A stretch of 64,000 nucleotides of DNA from the NCBI RefSeq assembly GCF_032926325.1, contig NZ_CP136709.1, positions 3,194,501-3,258,500 on the forward strand, in the 5' to 3' direction. Within the stretch, counting starts at the first letter, position 1. Each line of letters starts with the position of its first letter. Under the pieces are notes generated by a model. It worked only from the letters and a program-made list of their open reading frames with translations, had not been told where the DNA came from and searched no databases. The translations under genes were made by a program, and so were the position numbers. Positions 35,509-44,900 of the stretch are shown here, in pieces. Source of the stretch: Aestuariibaculum lutulentum (GTDB lineage: Bacteria > Bacteroidota > Bacteroidia > Flavobacteriales > Flavobacteriaceae).

Positions 35509-37956
35509 TTAATTATTTCCAATTCTTATTATATCGGCAAATAAACCAGAAGCCGTTACATCGGCACCAGCACCGGCTCCTTTTATAATCATTGGTTGGT
35601 TCGCGTAACGGTTGGTGTAGAACATGACAATGTTATCGCTACCTTTCAAATTATAAAACGGATGATCGCTTGGTATTTCCTGTAAGCTTACACTTGCTTT
35701 TCCGTTATTGAATTGTGCTACATATTTTAACTGACAGTCTTTCGCTTTCGCGGAAGTATATAAAGCCTGGTAATGAGCTTCATCTTCAATTAAAGTCTGA
35801 TAGAAATCGTCTACAGAGTCACTTTTTAAACCGGCTTCCGACAAGAAAGGTGTGTTTTCAATATCTTCTAAATTCATTTCGACACCGCTTTCTCTGGCAA
35901 GAATTAAAATTTTTCTAGCCACATCAACACCACTTAAATCAATTCGTGGGTCAGGTTCTGTATAGCCTTCGGCTGCAGCCTGTTTTACAATATCATAGAA
36001 CTTATTTGTATCATTAAAATTATTAAAAACAAAGTTTAAACTCCCTGATAATACCGCATGAATGGAAGTCACTTTATCTCCAGAAGCAACCAGATTATTA
36101 AGTGTATCCATGATAGGCAGACCGGCGCCAACATTAGTTTCAAATAAAAACGGTGCATTGTATTTAAGAGATAGGCGTTTCAGTAATTTATAATTGTCAT
36201 AATCGCTTGAGCATGCAATTTTATTACAGGCAACTACACCTATACTTTGACGCAAATATTTTTCGTATAGTGAAGCCACATCCTTATTTGCTGTTACGTC
36301 AACGAAAATACTGTTGCGTAAGTTTAAAGATTTTGTTTTTTCGAAGAAACCATCTAAAGAAGCCTGCTCACCGTTTTCAAGTTGTTCTTTCCAGTCACTT
36401 AATTCGATGCCGTCTTCATTGAAAATCATTTTTCTTGAATTCGATAAACCAGCTATACGTAAGTTGATTTTTAAATTTTCTTTTAAATATTTACGTTGTT
36501 GTTTAATCTGTTCTACCAATTTTTCACCCACATTACCAACGCCGGTAATAAACACGTTTAGCTGTTTTGTTCTTGATTCGAAGAATTGCTCGTGTAACGT
36601 ATTTAGTGCCTTTTTTACATCTTTTTCTGCAATAACCGTTGAAATGTTTTTTTCTGATGCTCCTTGGGCAATGGCACGAATGTTAATATTGTTTCTACCC
36701 AAAGCACTAAACATTTTTCCGCTAATACCCTGGTGGTTTTTCATGTTATCACCAACTAAAGCAATGATTGAAAGACCGGTTTCAACAATAATCGGATTGA
36801 TTTTATGAAGCTGAATTTCGTTTTCAAACGTCGCATCTATGGCCGATTTCGCTAAATCTGCATCTTTTTCATCAATACCTAAGCATATAGAATGTTCAGA
36901 TGACGCCTGAGTGATTAAAATCACATTAATTTTCTCCTGAGATAAGGTTTCAAATAAACGCTTCGAAAAACCCGGAATACCAACCATACCACTACCTTCT
37001 AAAGTCAGCAAGGCAATGTTACTAATATTACTAATACCTTTTACTACCGAGCCATTTACTGGAGCTTCATCGTTAGAAATTACGGTTCCGGCAGCTTCCG
37101 GCTCTAAAGTGTTTTTTATATGAATAGGAATATTTAAGTCCAGTACAGGTTGCACTGTTGGAGGGTATAATACTTTAGCTCCAAAGTGCGATAATTCCAT
37201 AGCTTCCTGATACGATATTTTTTCAATAGGGTAGGCCTGCTTTACCAGTTTTGGATTAGTCGTAAACATACCACTTACATCTGTCCAGATTTCTAATTGT
37301 TCCACTTTTAAAGCAGCGGCAACAATAGCAGCTGTAAAGTCCGATCCTCCACGACCTAAAGTAGTTTGTTCGCCTAATTTAGATTTTGAAATGAACCCCG
37401 GAAGAATGGTAATTTTTTGAGTAGCACTATTAAAATAGTCCTGAATATTTTTATTTGTTAAGTCGTATTTAACTTCTGCTTTCGTGAAGTTGGAATTGGT
37501 AATGATTAATTCCTGTGAGTTCTTAGAATCAGCTGAAATCCCACGATTCTTCATCGTTTCAGCAATAATATACGATGATAATAATTCGCCGAAACTAACT
37601 AATTTATCAGATGTTTTTGGCGATAATTCATTGATTAAAAAGATACCATCTAATAAACTTTTAAGCGCACTTAGTTTTTCATCTACAAAAGAAATGATAG
37701 ATGAACTGTTTCCTAAATTAAGTTCATTAATAATGTTAAAATGAATGTCTTTAATTAAGTTAAAAGTGTCGATATATTGTTGCTCCTTATTTTGAGCCTG
37801 TTTACCAGCTAAAAGCAGTTTGTCTGTAATGCCACCAACAGCCGAAACCACACAAGCAATGGTATCATTTTTAGAATAGTTTTCTAATATATTTATAACG
37901 TTGTTGATGTTTTTCGATGAACCTACAGATGTTCCTCCAAATTTTAAAACTTTCAT
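35509..37956 (-). CDS. thrA: Bifunctional aspartokinase/homoserine dehydrogenase
   Basis: An 815-residue fusion enzyme catalysing the first and third steps of threonine synthesis. The aspartokinase domain (~1-460) begins MKVLKFGGTSVGSSKNI and has GRGGSDFTAAIVA and regulatory ACT repeats (GISGKMFSALGRNNINI). The homoserine dehydrogenase domain (~465-815) has FITGVGNVGEKLVEQ, ETNVGAGLPIMDT and GYTEPDPRIDLSGVDVARK. The ACT domains suggest feedback inhibition by threonine. It is the first structural gene after the leader peptide at 38039. A short interspersed sequence (35738-35757) also found in the helicase gene lies within it. Confidence 0.97.
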   Translation of the reverse strand: MKVLKFGGTSVGSSKNINNVINILENYSKNDTIACVVSAVGGITDKLLLAGKQAQNKEQQYIDTFNLIKDIHFNIINELNLGNSSSIISFVDEKLSALKSLLDGIFLINELSPKTSDKLVSFGELLSSYIIAETMKNRGISADSKNSQELIITNSNFTKAEVKYDLTNKNIQDYFNSATQKITILPGFISKSKLGEQTTLGRGGSDFTAAIVAAALKVEQLEIWTDVSGMFTTNPKLVKQAYPIEKISYQEAMELSHFGAKVLYPPTVQPVLDLNIPIHIKNTLEPEAAGTVISNDEAPVNGSVVKGISNISNIALLTLEGSGMVGIPGFSKRLFETLSQEKINVILITQASSEHSICLGIDEKDADLAKSAIDATFENEIQLHKINPIIVETGLSIIALVGDNMKNHQGISGKMFSALGRNNINIRAIAQGASEKNISTVIAEKDVKKALNTLHEQFFESRTKQLNVFITGVGNVGEKLVEQIKQQRKYLKENLKINLRIAGLSNSRKMIFNEDGIELSDWKEQLENGEQASLDGFFEKTKSLNLRNSIFVDVTANKDVASLYEKYLRQSIGVVACNKIACSSDYDNYKLLKRLSLKYNAPFLFETNVGAGLPIMDTLNNLVASGDKVTSIHAVLSGSLNFVFNNFNDTNKFYDIVKQAAAEGYTEPDPRIDLSGVDVARKILILARESGVEMNLEDIENTPFLSEAGLKSDSVDDFYQTLIEDEAHYQALYTSAKAKDCQLKYVAQFNNGKASVSLQEIPSDHPFYNLKGSDNIVMFYTNRYANQPMIIKGAGAGADVTASGLFADIIRIGNN

Positions 37957-38038
37957 GTTTTAAGAAATTGTTTGTTTAGTTAAATATGTTGTTTGGTTGT
38001 AATTGTAGAATTACACAATGAGCCTGAAGAATATATAA
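37957..38038 (-). promoter_or_regulatory. thr leader transcript between leader peptide and thrA
   Basis: About 80 nt of AT-rich leader RNA. It contains a 6-7 bp hairpin (GTAATT ctac AATTAC) and a second CAACC segment that could compete with the CAACC inside the leader ORF for its GGTTG. No hairpin followed by a U tract is seen, so a standard intrinsic attenuator is not evident. Confidence 0.4.
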
Positions 38039-38146
38039 TTAGCAACCCCAAGGGGTTGTAATAATTGTAGTTGTACCGAAAACAGTAGTGTATCCTTTTG
38101 AAGAAAAAGGATGCATTGTGCTAATATTTTGGGTTAAAAGATTCAT
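38039..38146 (-). CDS. Threonine/isoleucine-rich leader peptide of the thr operon
   Basis: A 35-codon ORF ending 82 nt before thrA on the same strand. Residues 20-31 read TTVFGTTTIITT: seven Thr and two Ile in twelve positions, with other Thr at 5 and 10. Such clusters are the hallmark of ribosome-mediated attenuation leaders such as E. coli thrL. The Thr codons overlap an RNA inverted repeat, CAACCCC TT GGGGTTG, ending at the stop codon; a second one (ATCCTTTT tcttc AAAAGGAT) spans codons 12-19. A promoter-like pair lies just upstream. Not recognisable by homology; the call rests on composition and position. Confidence 0.78.
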   Translation of the reverse strand: MNLLTQNISTMHPFSSKGYTTVFGTTTIITTPWGC

Positions 38147-38167
38147 TATTTCTGTAATAGTACTTTC

Positions 38168-38202
38168 CAAAAGTATTATTTTTAATGTAATAAAAAAACA
38201 AA
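38168..38202 (-). promoter_or_regulatory. Putative promoter of the thr operon
   Basis: On the minus strand a TTTG (38199-38202) and TACTTTTG (38168-38175) are separated by 23 nt, resembling the Bacteroidota -33/-7 pair. Transcription would start near 38161, about 15 nt before the leader-peptide ATG. A second match, TAGATTTG, overlaps the -33 region and could be an alternative box. Confidence 0.45.
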
Positions 38203-38351
38203 TCTAATTTTTTTACGGTATTCTTATATTGTATCGATTTTCGTTTAATAAAATTCACGAAAGGAATTGAGAAATGAATATTCAACAAAATAATTTTAAG
38301 ATAATATTAAGAAGTTATAAAGAGGAAGTTTTTTAAAACATAAAAATATAA

Positions 38352-39908
38352 ATGAAAATATTTTCGAAGGAACAGGTTTATGAAGGCGATCGTTTAACTG
38401 TAGAACGTCAACAAATATCGTCTGCAGATCTTATGGAGCGCGCAGGAGTGGCAATTTTTGATTGGTTTCATCGGCGCATGCAGGGTGAGCAAGTACCCAT
38501 TCATGTTTTTTGTGGAATAGGTAATAATGGAGGTGATGGGTTAGTTTTGGCGAGGCATCTTATTCTGGATGGGTATAATGTAAAAACCTATATCGTTAAT
38601 TATAGTGATAAGCGTTCTAAAGATTTTTTAATTAATTACGACCGAATTAAGCAAACCACAAAGGATTGGCCAACCTTATTAAAGGAAGGTGATGACTTTC
38701 CTGAAATAGGAGAACGCGATATAATTGTTGATGCTGTTTTCGGAATTGGTTTAAACCGACCTATACAGCAATGGGTTTTATTATTGTTTAAGCATTTTGA
38801 TGAGTCAAGAGCCTTTACTTTGTCGGTAGATATTCCTTCCGGGTTACAAACCGATAAAGTTCCTGAAAGTGATTTGTGTGTCGTGAAAGCGAATTATACG
38901 TTGAGTTTTGTTACACCTAAACTCGTGTTCTTCTTGCCAGAAACCGCAAAGTTTACAGATCAATGGGAAGTATTAGATATTGGTTTTGACCAGCAATATA
39001 TTTTTGAAACGGAAACTGAAGCTAATTTAATTGGTAAAAACGAAGTTATTCCTTTATATATTCCGCGAGATAAATTTTCACATAAAGGTAGTTTTGGCCA
39101 TAGTTTGATTATTGGAGGAAGCTACGGAAAGATTGGTGCGGTAACCTTGGCAAGTAAAGCAGCCCTTACGGTGGGCTCAGGATTGGTTACGGCTTATGTT
39201 CCAAAATGCGGCTATATACCTTTGCAATCTGGATTTCCAGAAGCGATGGTTATAACTGATAAAAATGAGGAGAAAATCACGAATATTTCTTTTGTGATTA
39301 AGCCTACGGTTATAGGTTTGGGTGTAGGAATTGGAACTGCAGCGCCAACAATTAAAGCTTTGGAAGTTTTTTTTAAAGAAAATAAAATACCGTCCGTAAT
39401 AGATGCTGACGGAATAAATATATTGTCCAGAGCGCCTGAGTTATTAGACTTATTACCACCTGAAACAGTTTTAACGCCACATCCTAAAGAATTAGAACGA
39501 TTAATAGGCGAGTGGACTGACGATTTTGATAAGCTTAATAAGGTAAAAGCCTTCTCAAAAAAACATAATGTCATTGTAATTATTAAAGGCGCACATACCA
39601 TTACAGTCTATCAAGAGAAACTTTATGTCAATTCAACTGGGAATCCGGGATTAGCCACAGCTGGAAGTGGTGATGTGTTAACGGGGATGATTACAGGATT
39701 AATAGCACAAGGTTACGATCCGTTGATTGCATCTGTTTTTGGTGTGTATTTACATGGAAAATCAGCAGATATTGCTGTTGAAGATTATGGTTATGAAAGT
39801 TTAACAGCCAGTCATGTTATTAATTATATCGGTGAAGCATATCTGGATTTGTTTAAACGACCAGAACCAACTCAGGAAGATGAACAAAATAACAAGGAAC
39901 AGAAATAA
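38352..39908 (+). CDS. nnrDE: Bifunctional NAD(P)H-hydrate epimerase / ADP-dependent dehydratase
   Basis: A 518-residue metabolite-repair enzyme that restores NAD(P)H from its hydrated forms. The N-terminal YjeF_N (NnrE epimerase) region has SADLMERAGVAIFDW, VFCGIGNNGGDGLVLAR and IVDAVFGIGLNRP. The C-terminal ribokinase-like dehydratase (NnrD) region has HKGSFGHSLIIGGSYGKIGA, TPHPKELERL and the nucleotide motif NPGLATAGSGDVLTGM. Length is normal for the fusion. It is divergent from the thr operon and followed by a hairpin terminator. Confidence 0.95.
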   Translation: MKIFSKEQVYEGDRLTVERQQISSADLMERAGVAIFDWFHRRMQGEQVPIHVFCGIGNNGGDGLVLARHLILDGYNVKTYIVNYSDKRSKDFLINYDRIKQTTKDWPTLLKEGDDFPEIGERDIIVDAVFGIGLNRPIQQWVLLLFKHFDESRAFTLSVDIPSGLQTDKVPESDLCVVKANYTLSFVTPKLVFFLPETAKFTDQWEVLDIGFDQQYIFETETEANLIGKNEVIPLYIPRDKFSHKGSFGHSLIIGGSYGKIGAVTLASKAALTVGSGLVTAYVPKCGYIPLQSGFPEAMVITDKNEEKITNISFVIKPTVIGLGVGIGTAAPTIKALEVFFKENKIPSVIDADGINILSRAPELLDLLPPETVLTPHPKELERLIGEWTDDFDKLNKVKAFSKKHNVIVIIKGAHTITVYQEKLYVNSTGNPGLATAGSGDVLTGMITGLIAQGYDPLIASVFGVYLHGKSADIAVEDYGYESLTASHVINYIGEAYLDLFKRPEPTQEDEQNNKEQK

Positions 39909-39938
39909 AAAAAGGCAGCCTAATAGCTGCCCTTTTTT
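39907..39938. terminator. Bidirectional intrinsic terminator between nnrDE and the TlpA-like gene
   Basis: AAAAGGCAGC, loop ctaata, GCTGCC then CTTTTTT; A and T tracts on both sides allow use by both convergent genes. Confidence 0.8.
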
Positions 39939-39957
39939 GTTGTTATAATGATTTAAA

Positions 39958-41334
39958 TTAAATATCTAAAGAGGTAAATAATTCTGTTAATTTAGGATCT
40001 GAAGGTCTTGGTGCATTCGAGTTTACAATATTTCCATTCGGATCGATTAAGATAAAACGAGGAATACCGTTAATTTGGTACTTTTGAACAAAAGAGGATT
40101 TCCAATCACTATCAGCAAATAACTGAACACCTTTAAGTTCTTTTTCAGCAACCATAGATTTCCATTTTTCAAAATCTTTTTGTTGGTCAATTGAAATACT
40201 TACAAATTCGATTTTGTTATCATGAAACTTTTCTTCAACTTCCTTTAAGAAAGGAATTTCACGTTTACATGGTCCGCACCAGGTTGCCCAAACATCAACG
40301 TAAACATATTTTCCTTTTAAGTCTGAAAGCGATGTTTTTCCTCCTTCATAATTTACATAATCGGTAAAGGTTGGAGAAGGTTTTCCTTCCGCTAAGGCCA
40401 TTAACTTATTATATTTTTCAGTGATAATGGCATTATTTTCTGAGTTTGTAGAGTTTTCAATGTATAAGTTGTAAAACGCTTCAACATCCTCTGCGCGACC
40501 AATGTATTGGTTTGCAAACTCGAAAGCCAAAGCATTTTTCATATCGGCATTGGTAATTGTTGCTACAGATTTTAAGTAAGCTACTTCATAATCAATGGAA
40601 TCATTTTTAACTAATTCCTGTGCTTTATTTCTGTAGTGAGCAGACACTAAGTTTTTATAATAAGTTGAGTATTTAAAATCCTCTTGGTTTGAAAAATCTA
40701 CGTTTTCTAATTCTTTCATGAATTCTTCAGAAACCTTGAATGTTGGATTTTGCGTTAAAGCTCGATGCGCATTTTCGTAGTTATCATGAAGCATTAAATA
40801 GAAGTAATTTATATTTCTTAACTCTTTGGCTTTAAACTCTTCAGGTAAACCTTTAGTTTCATTAAGTAAAGCGGAAAGTTCAGTCTTAATATCATTTAAC
40901 TTAGCTTTATAAACGGCTTCTTCAAGCTTATATGTCTCTCTGGGATTACCGAAAAGTTCACCTTCTTTTTTTCTTTTAGCAATTAAGTAATTGTTAATTT
41001 CAGCACCCTTACCTGTAATAGTTAAAGAATTTTGAACATCGTTAATATCATAATTAACATTTAAATTAAAACCAGGTTCAACATAAAGGTAAACAGGTGT
41101 CTTTCCGTCGTATAGAGCGTAAAGATTTTTATTAGTATTTAGAGTATCTGCAAAAGTGCCGTTTTCAGCAACCATTAAATCTTCTTTAACAGACCCATCA
41201 GGCGTATTAATGGTTACTTTGGTGTTGGTTTTAAAATTTGTAATAGTTCCACCAATAAGGGCGTAATCTACTTGTGGCGTTTCTTTACAGGCTATCATAG
41301 CAACAGCTGTAGATAAGATTAGTAGTTTTTTCAT
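39958..41334 (-). CDS. TlpA-family thiol-disulfide oxidoreductase lipoprotein
   Basis: A 458-residue lipoprotein. MKKLLILSTAVAMIAC places the lipid Cys at 16. An N-terminal DUF4369-like beta domain (YALIGGTITNF) precedes a helical middle part. The C-terminal thioredoxin domain has VDVWATWCGPCKREIPF with redox Cys 353 and 356, and the cis-Pro region GIPRFILID. Likely keeps periplasmic or outer-membrane proteins reduced or helps cytochrome maturation. I chose ATG 41334: the longer frame from 41391 would place a Pro/Cys-rich stretch before the lipobox and would cover a promoter-like box at 41359. Confidence 0.9.
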   Translation of the reverse strand: MKKLLILSTAVAMIACKETPQVDYALIGGTITNFKTNTKVTINTPDGSVKEDLMVAENGTFADTLNTNKNLYALYDGKTPVYLYVEPGFNLNVNYDINDVQNSLTITGKGAEINNYLIAKRKKEGELFGNPRETYKLEEAVYKAKLNDIKTELSALLNETKGLPEEFKAKELRNINYFYLMLHDNYENAHRALTQNPTFKVSEEFMKELENVDFSNQEDFKYSTYYKNLVSAHYRNKAQELVKNDSIDYEVAYLKSVATITNADMKNALAFEFANQYIGRAEDVEAFYNLYIENSTNSENNAIITEKYNKLMALAEGKPSPTFTDYVNYEGGKTSLSDLKGKYVYVDVWATWCGPCKREIPFLKEVEEKFHDNKIEFVSISIDQQKDFEKWKSMVAEKELKGVQLFADSDWKSSFVQKYQINGIPRFILIDPNGNIVNSNAPRPSDPKLTELFTSLDI

Positions 41335-41939
41335 GTTTGATTTTAGATTTAATGTTCTCAAAAATATAAAAACACATGGTTTAGCAGGCAACTTTCACTT
41401 AATATTAACGATTGATAATAGGTGGTTTTAAGCGGAGATGCTAAAAATGCATATATTCTATGAAAGGGAAGATATGTCGGCTGAAGTGATTTCAAGGAGG
41501 GCTCTTCATCGGTTTAATGTGCAGGTTGTCTAAAAGTTAATGATAAGTTAAAAACTACTTGTAAAACAGTATTTTATTACATAATTTTATCAAACCCATT
41601 CTCACATTCACTTGCCTTATTTTTTTGTGGTATCCTCTTTTTAATTAGAAGCGCATTTTGGTTAATAGCAAAATTTAAGAATGCCCTCTTAATCACCTTG
41701 TACAGTAAGTAAACTTAGGTTGTAATATTACTCCTTAAGTTATAAGTTAATTTCCTTTTGTTGTGGCTTTTGTAAAAGCCCTCAATTTTACTATTTATTG
41801 AAACTTCATTTCTGTTGTGGTTTAAAAGCCCACTTATCAGCCTTTTACTAGCAAGTTGTGTTAAATCATTTTGTGATTTTATATAATTTGAACTTTACGA
41901 TTGTTGTGTTAACATTTTTTACTAATTAAAACTACTGTT
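41335..41939. promoter_or_regulatory. Long intergenic region upstream of the 25-repeat giant gene
   Basis: About 600 bp without a convincing gene. On the minus strand a promoter-like TATTTTTG (41359-41366) with TTG at 41389-41391 serves the TlpA-like gene. On the plus strand there are elements shared with the region before the second giant: GCATTTT...TTAATAGCA...AATGCCCT at 41653-41687 and TTTACTATTTATTG at 41787-41800. TTGTTGTG occurs at 41758 and 41901 and TGTTGTGG at 41813. GGCTTTT gt AAAAGCC near 41766-41781 can form a hairpin. A long 5' leader with regulatory structure is inferred. Confidence 0.45.
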
Positions 41940-44900
41940 ATGTTAATGAACAACTTTACTAACTACAACAAGAACGCTACATTCTTGAGTTATTTTTGCT
42001 GTTTCTGGAGTTCTTTTCGGAAACGGTTTGCAAGTATAGCCAGTATCTTTACGGTTATGCTTTTTTTGTTTTTTTCAAGTACAGTTTCGGCTCAAATTGG
42101 AGTACCATGTATTGATGGTAATTCTACTGAATGGGATGGGTCTACTGTAATTGAACAGGCAACTTTTGAACTTCGTCATGACACCTTTATAGGTAATGAG
42201 GATGACATCTTTACTAGCGGTAAAGATTTTAAAGCATGGGGGGATTACTCACCAACACCAGATTACAGTACTTGGACTTACAGCCCAATGCAGGCGAAAA
42301 GCGATATTATGAATGGTGCCGCCGTTATCTTTACAGGTATCACAGGGGCGCCAGGTTGTACAAGTGATTTCGGAGCCTATGACTCTAATCATACTTATTT
42401 ATTTTTTGCAGGTGATAGAGAAAGCAACAACGGTACAGGTTATATTGGATTCTGGTTTTTACTAGGTGGGTCTCAAGCTACTATAGACGCTGATGGAAAT
42501 AAAATTTTCTCACCGAATCATTATACGAATTTTGGTGAACCAAAACCAGAAGGAGGAACTTATGGGTTGGAGGATTGTGTTGGAGATTTATTATTACTTG
42601 CCGATTTTACCGGAGGTGGACGTGATGCCGCTGTAACGGTTTTTAAATGGGTAGGGAAAGGAAATGGAACCGTTGGAGGTAATAAGCAAGCGGACAGATC
42701 ATTTTTCCCGATAGGAACCGCTTCACAAGTAGGTCAGAATAATGCAGAGATGGTTGATGTGCCATCTAATTTCATTGTTCCTACGGGGCAAATAAAATAT
42801 GATTATAATGAGTTCTATGAAGGAGTTATAGACATTACAGAAGTATTTAATTTAACTGATAATCCTCAACAATTACTTTGCTCAGCTACATGGATGTTAG
42901 AAACCAGGTCTTCAGCTGAATTAACCGCAGATTCGAAAGATTTTGTTGGTGGTAGTTTTAATATAGCTCCAACTATTCAGGCATCTAGTACAACGGTTTG
43001 TGCTGGAGATATGGGAAGTTTAACAGCGACACTTTATGATGCTAATAACGATGAAGTTTCACCAGATGGTTACACATTTGAATGGTATAAGGAAGCCGAT
43101 TGGAATGATGGCATGCCAGATTCTGCCAACGATGTAGGGGATGGAAGTAATATACTTTCCTTTGAAGCAGCCGGCCCTAGTGATATAGGGACTTATTATG
43201 TTATCGCTACAAGTGAAACAGAATGTACTCCAACAGGATTTGGTACAGGTGTTTTTGGTATTAGGGTGCCTCCAAACGTACAGAGTGCTCCAATATTTTC
43301 ATATTGTACTGATGAGATAACCGCTCCTGACGATGAAACGACATTAGATAATTTTAAAACAAATTTGGTAACATTATTGGAAGAACTTAAAGTGTTACTT
43401 GAAAATAATGACTTAACTTTTGCCGATTTAAATTTTGAATGGTTTAAGGATGTTAATAGAGAAGAATTAATTACCAAATTTGGTGATTTAGTTGGAGGTT
43501 TAACATTAAATACAGATAATGTTGTATATGCCAAAGTAAGGTCAACAGAGCCTGATGCATGTTTTGCTCCATTTCAATTTACTGTTAGGTTAAATACGCC
43601 TCCGGCTCCAGAATTCGGACCTTTAACTTTATGTGAAGAAGGAGGAAGTACAGGAACAGCAAGCTTTAATTTGAATAACGGAATTAATGCCGGTGGAGAC
43701 TTAGGTGTTGATGAAACTGCTAGCTTTTTCTTATCCCTAGAAGATGCTGAAAATAACGAAAACGCTATAGGTTCTCCTGAGAGTTATGTGTCAGGAAACG
43801 ATGAAATATTTGCTAGAGTAGATAATACGTCTTCAAATTGTTTTGCCATAGGATCATTTACTTTAACGGTTTTGGAGGCTATAACAATATCCTGTCCTGA
43901 AGATGATGGTGTTGTTGCTTGTACTTCACAAGAAGATCTCAACACAGCTTTTAATGATTGGAAAGCATTATTTACTTATCAAGTTGGTGACACTCAAGAG
44001 TCAGTGATGTACAGTATTAATGGAGAAGACCCTATTGGAAGTTTAGATGAAATTATGGCTCCAGATATTTGTGGCGGAGAAATAACTATTGAAATTATAG
44101 CATCGGATGAATGTGTTGTTGATGGTTTAACATGTTCAGCAACTTTTACAGTAGATTCAGCACCAGACTTAACGATTGATACTCCGGCCAACAAGACAGT
44201 AAGTGCATGTGACGGCGATATAGCAGCGCAGTGGGATGCCTTTGTAGCGGCGTTTAGTGTAAGCGGCGGATGTTCACCATCAGGGGCATTTGAGGTAACA
44301 CCAGCGATGCCAGATGTATGTGGCGGAAGTATAGAATTGAACTATCAGGTAAGTGATGTGTGTTATGCAGGTTCAGATAATAAAGCAACCTTTACCATTA
44401 CAGCAGCACCAGACTTAACGATTGATACTCCGGCCAACAAGACAGTAAGTGCATGTGATGGCGATATAGCAGCGCAGTGGGATGCCTTTGTAGCGGCGTT
44501 TAGTGTAAGCGGCGGATGTTCACCATCAGGGGCATTTGAGGTAACACCAGCGATGCCAGATGTATGTGGCGGAAGTATAGAATTGAACTATCAGGTAAGT
44601 GATGTGTGTTATGCAGGTTCAGATAATAAAGCAACCTTTACCATTACAGCAGCACCAGACTTAACGATTGATACTCCGGCCAACAAGACAGTAAGTGCAT
44701 GTGATGGCGATATAGCAGCGCAGTGGGATGCCTTTGTAGCGGCGTTTAGTGTAAGCGGCGGATGTTCACCATCAGGGGCATTTGAAGTAACACCAGCGAT
44801 GCCAGATGTATGTGGCGGAAGTATAGAATTGAACTATCAGGTAAGTGATGTGTGTTATGCAGGTTCAGATAATAAAGCAACCTTTACCATTACAGCAGCA

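Noticed and set aside
38274..38336. 20-codon ORF (MNIQQNNFKI...) just upstream of nnrDE, with AAGGAATTGAG before its ATG
   Set aside because: Too short, no biased composition and no inverted repeats; could be a minor upstream ORF but nothing in the sequence decides it.
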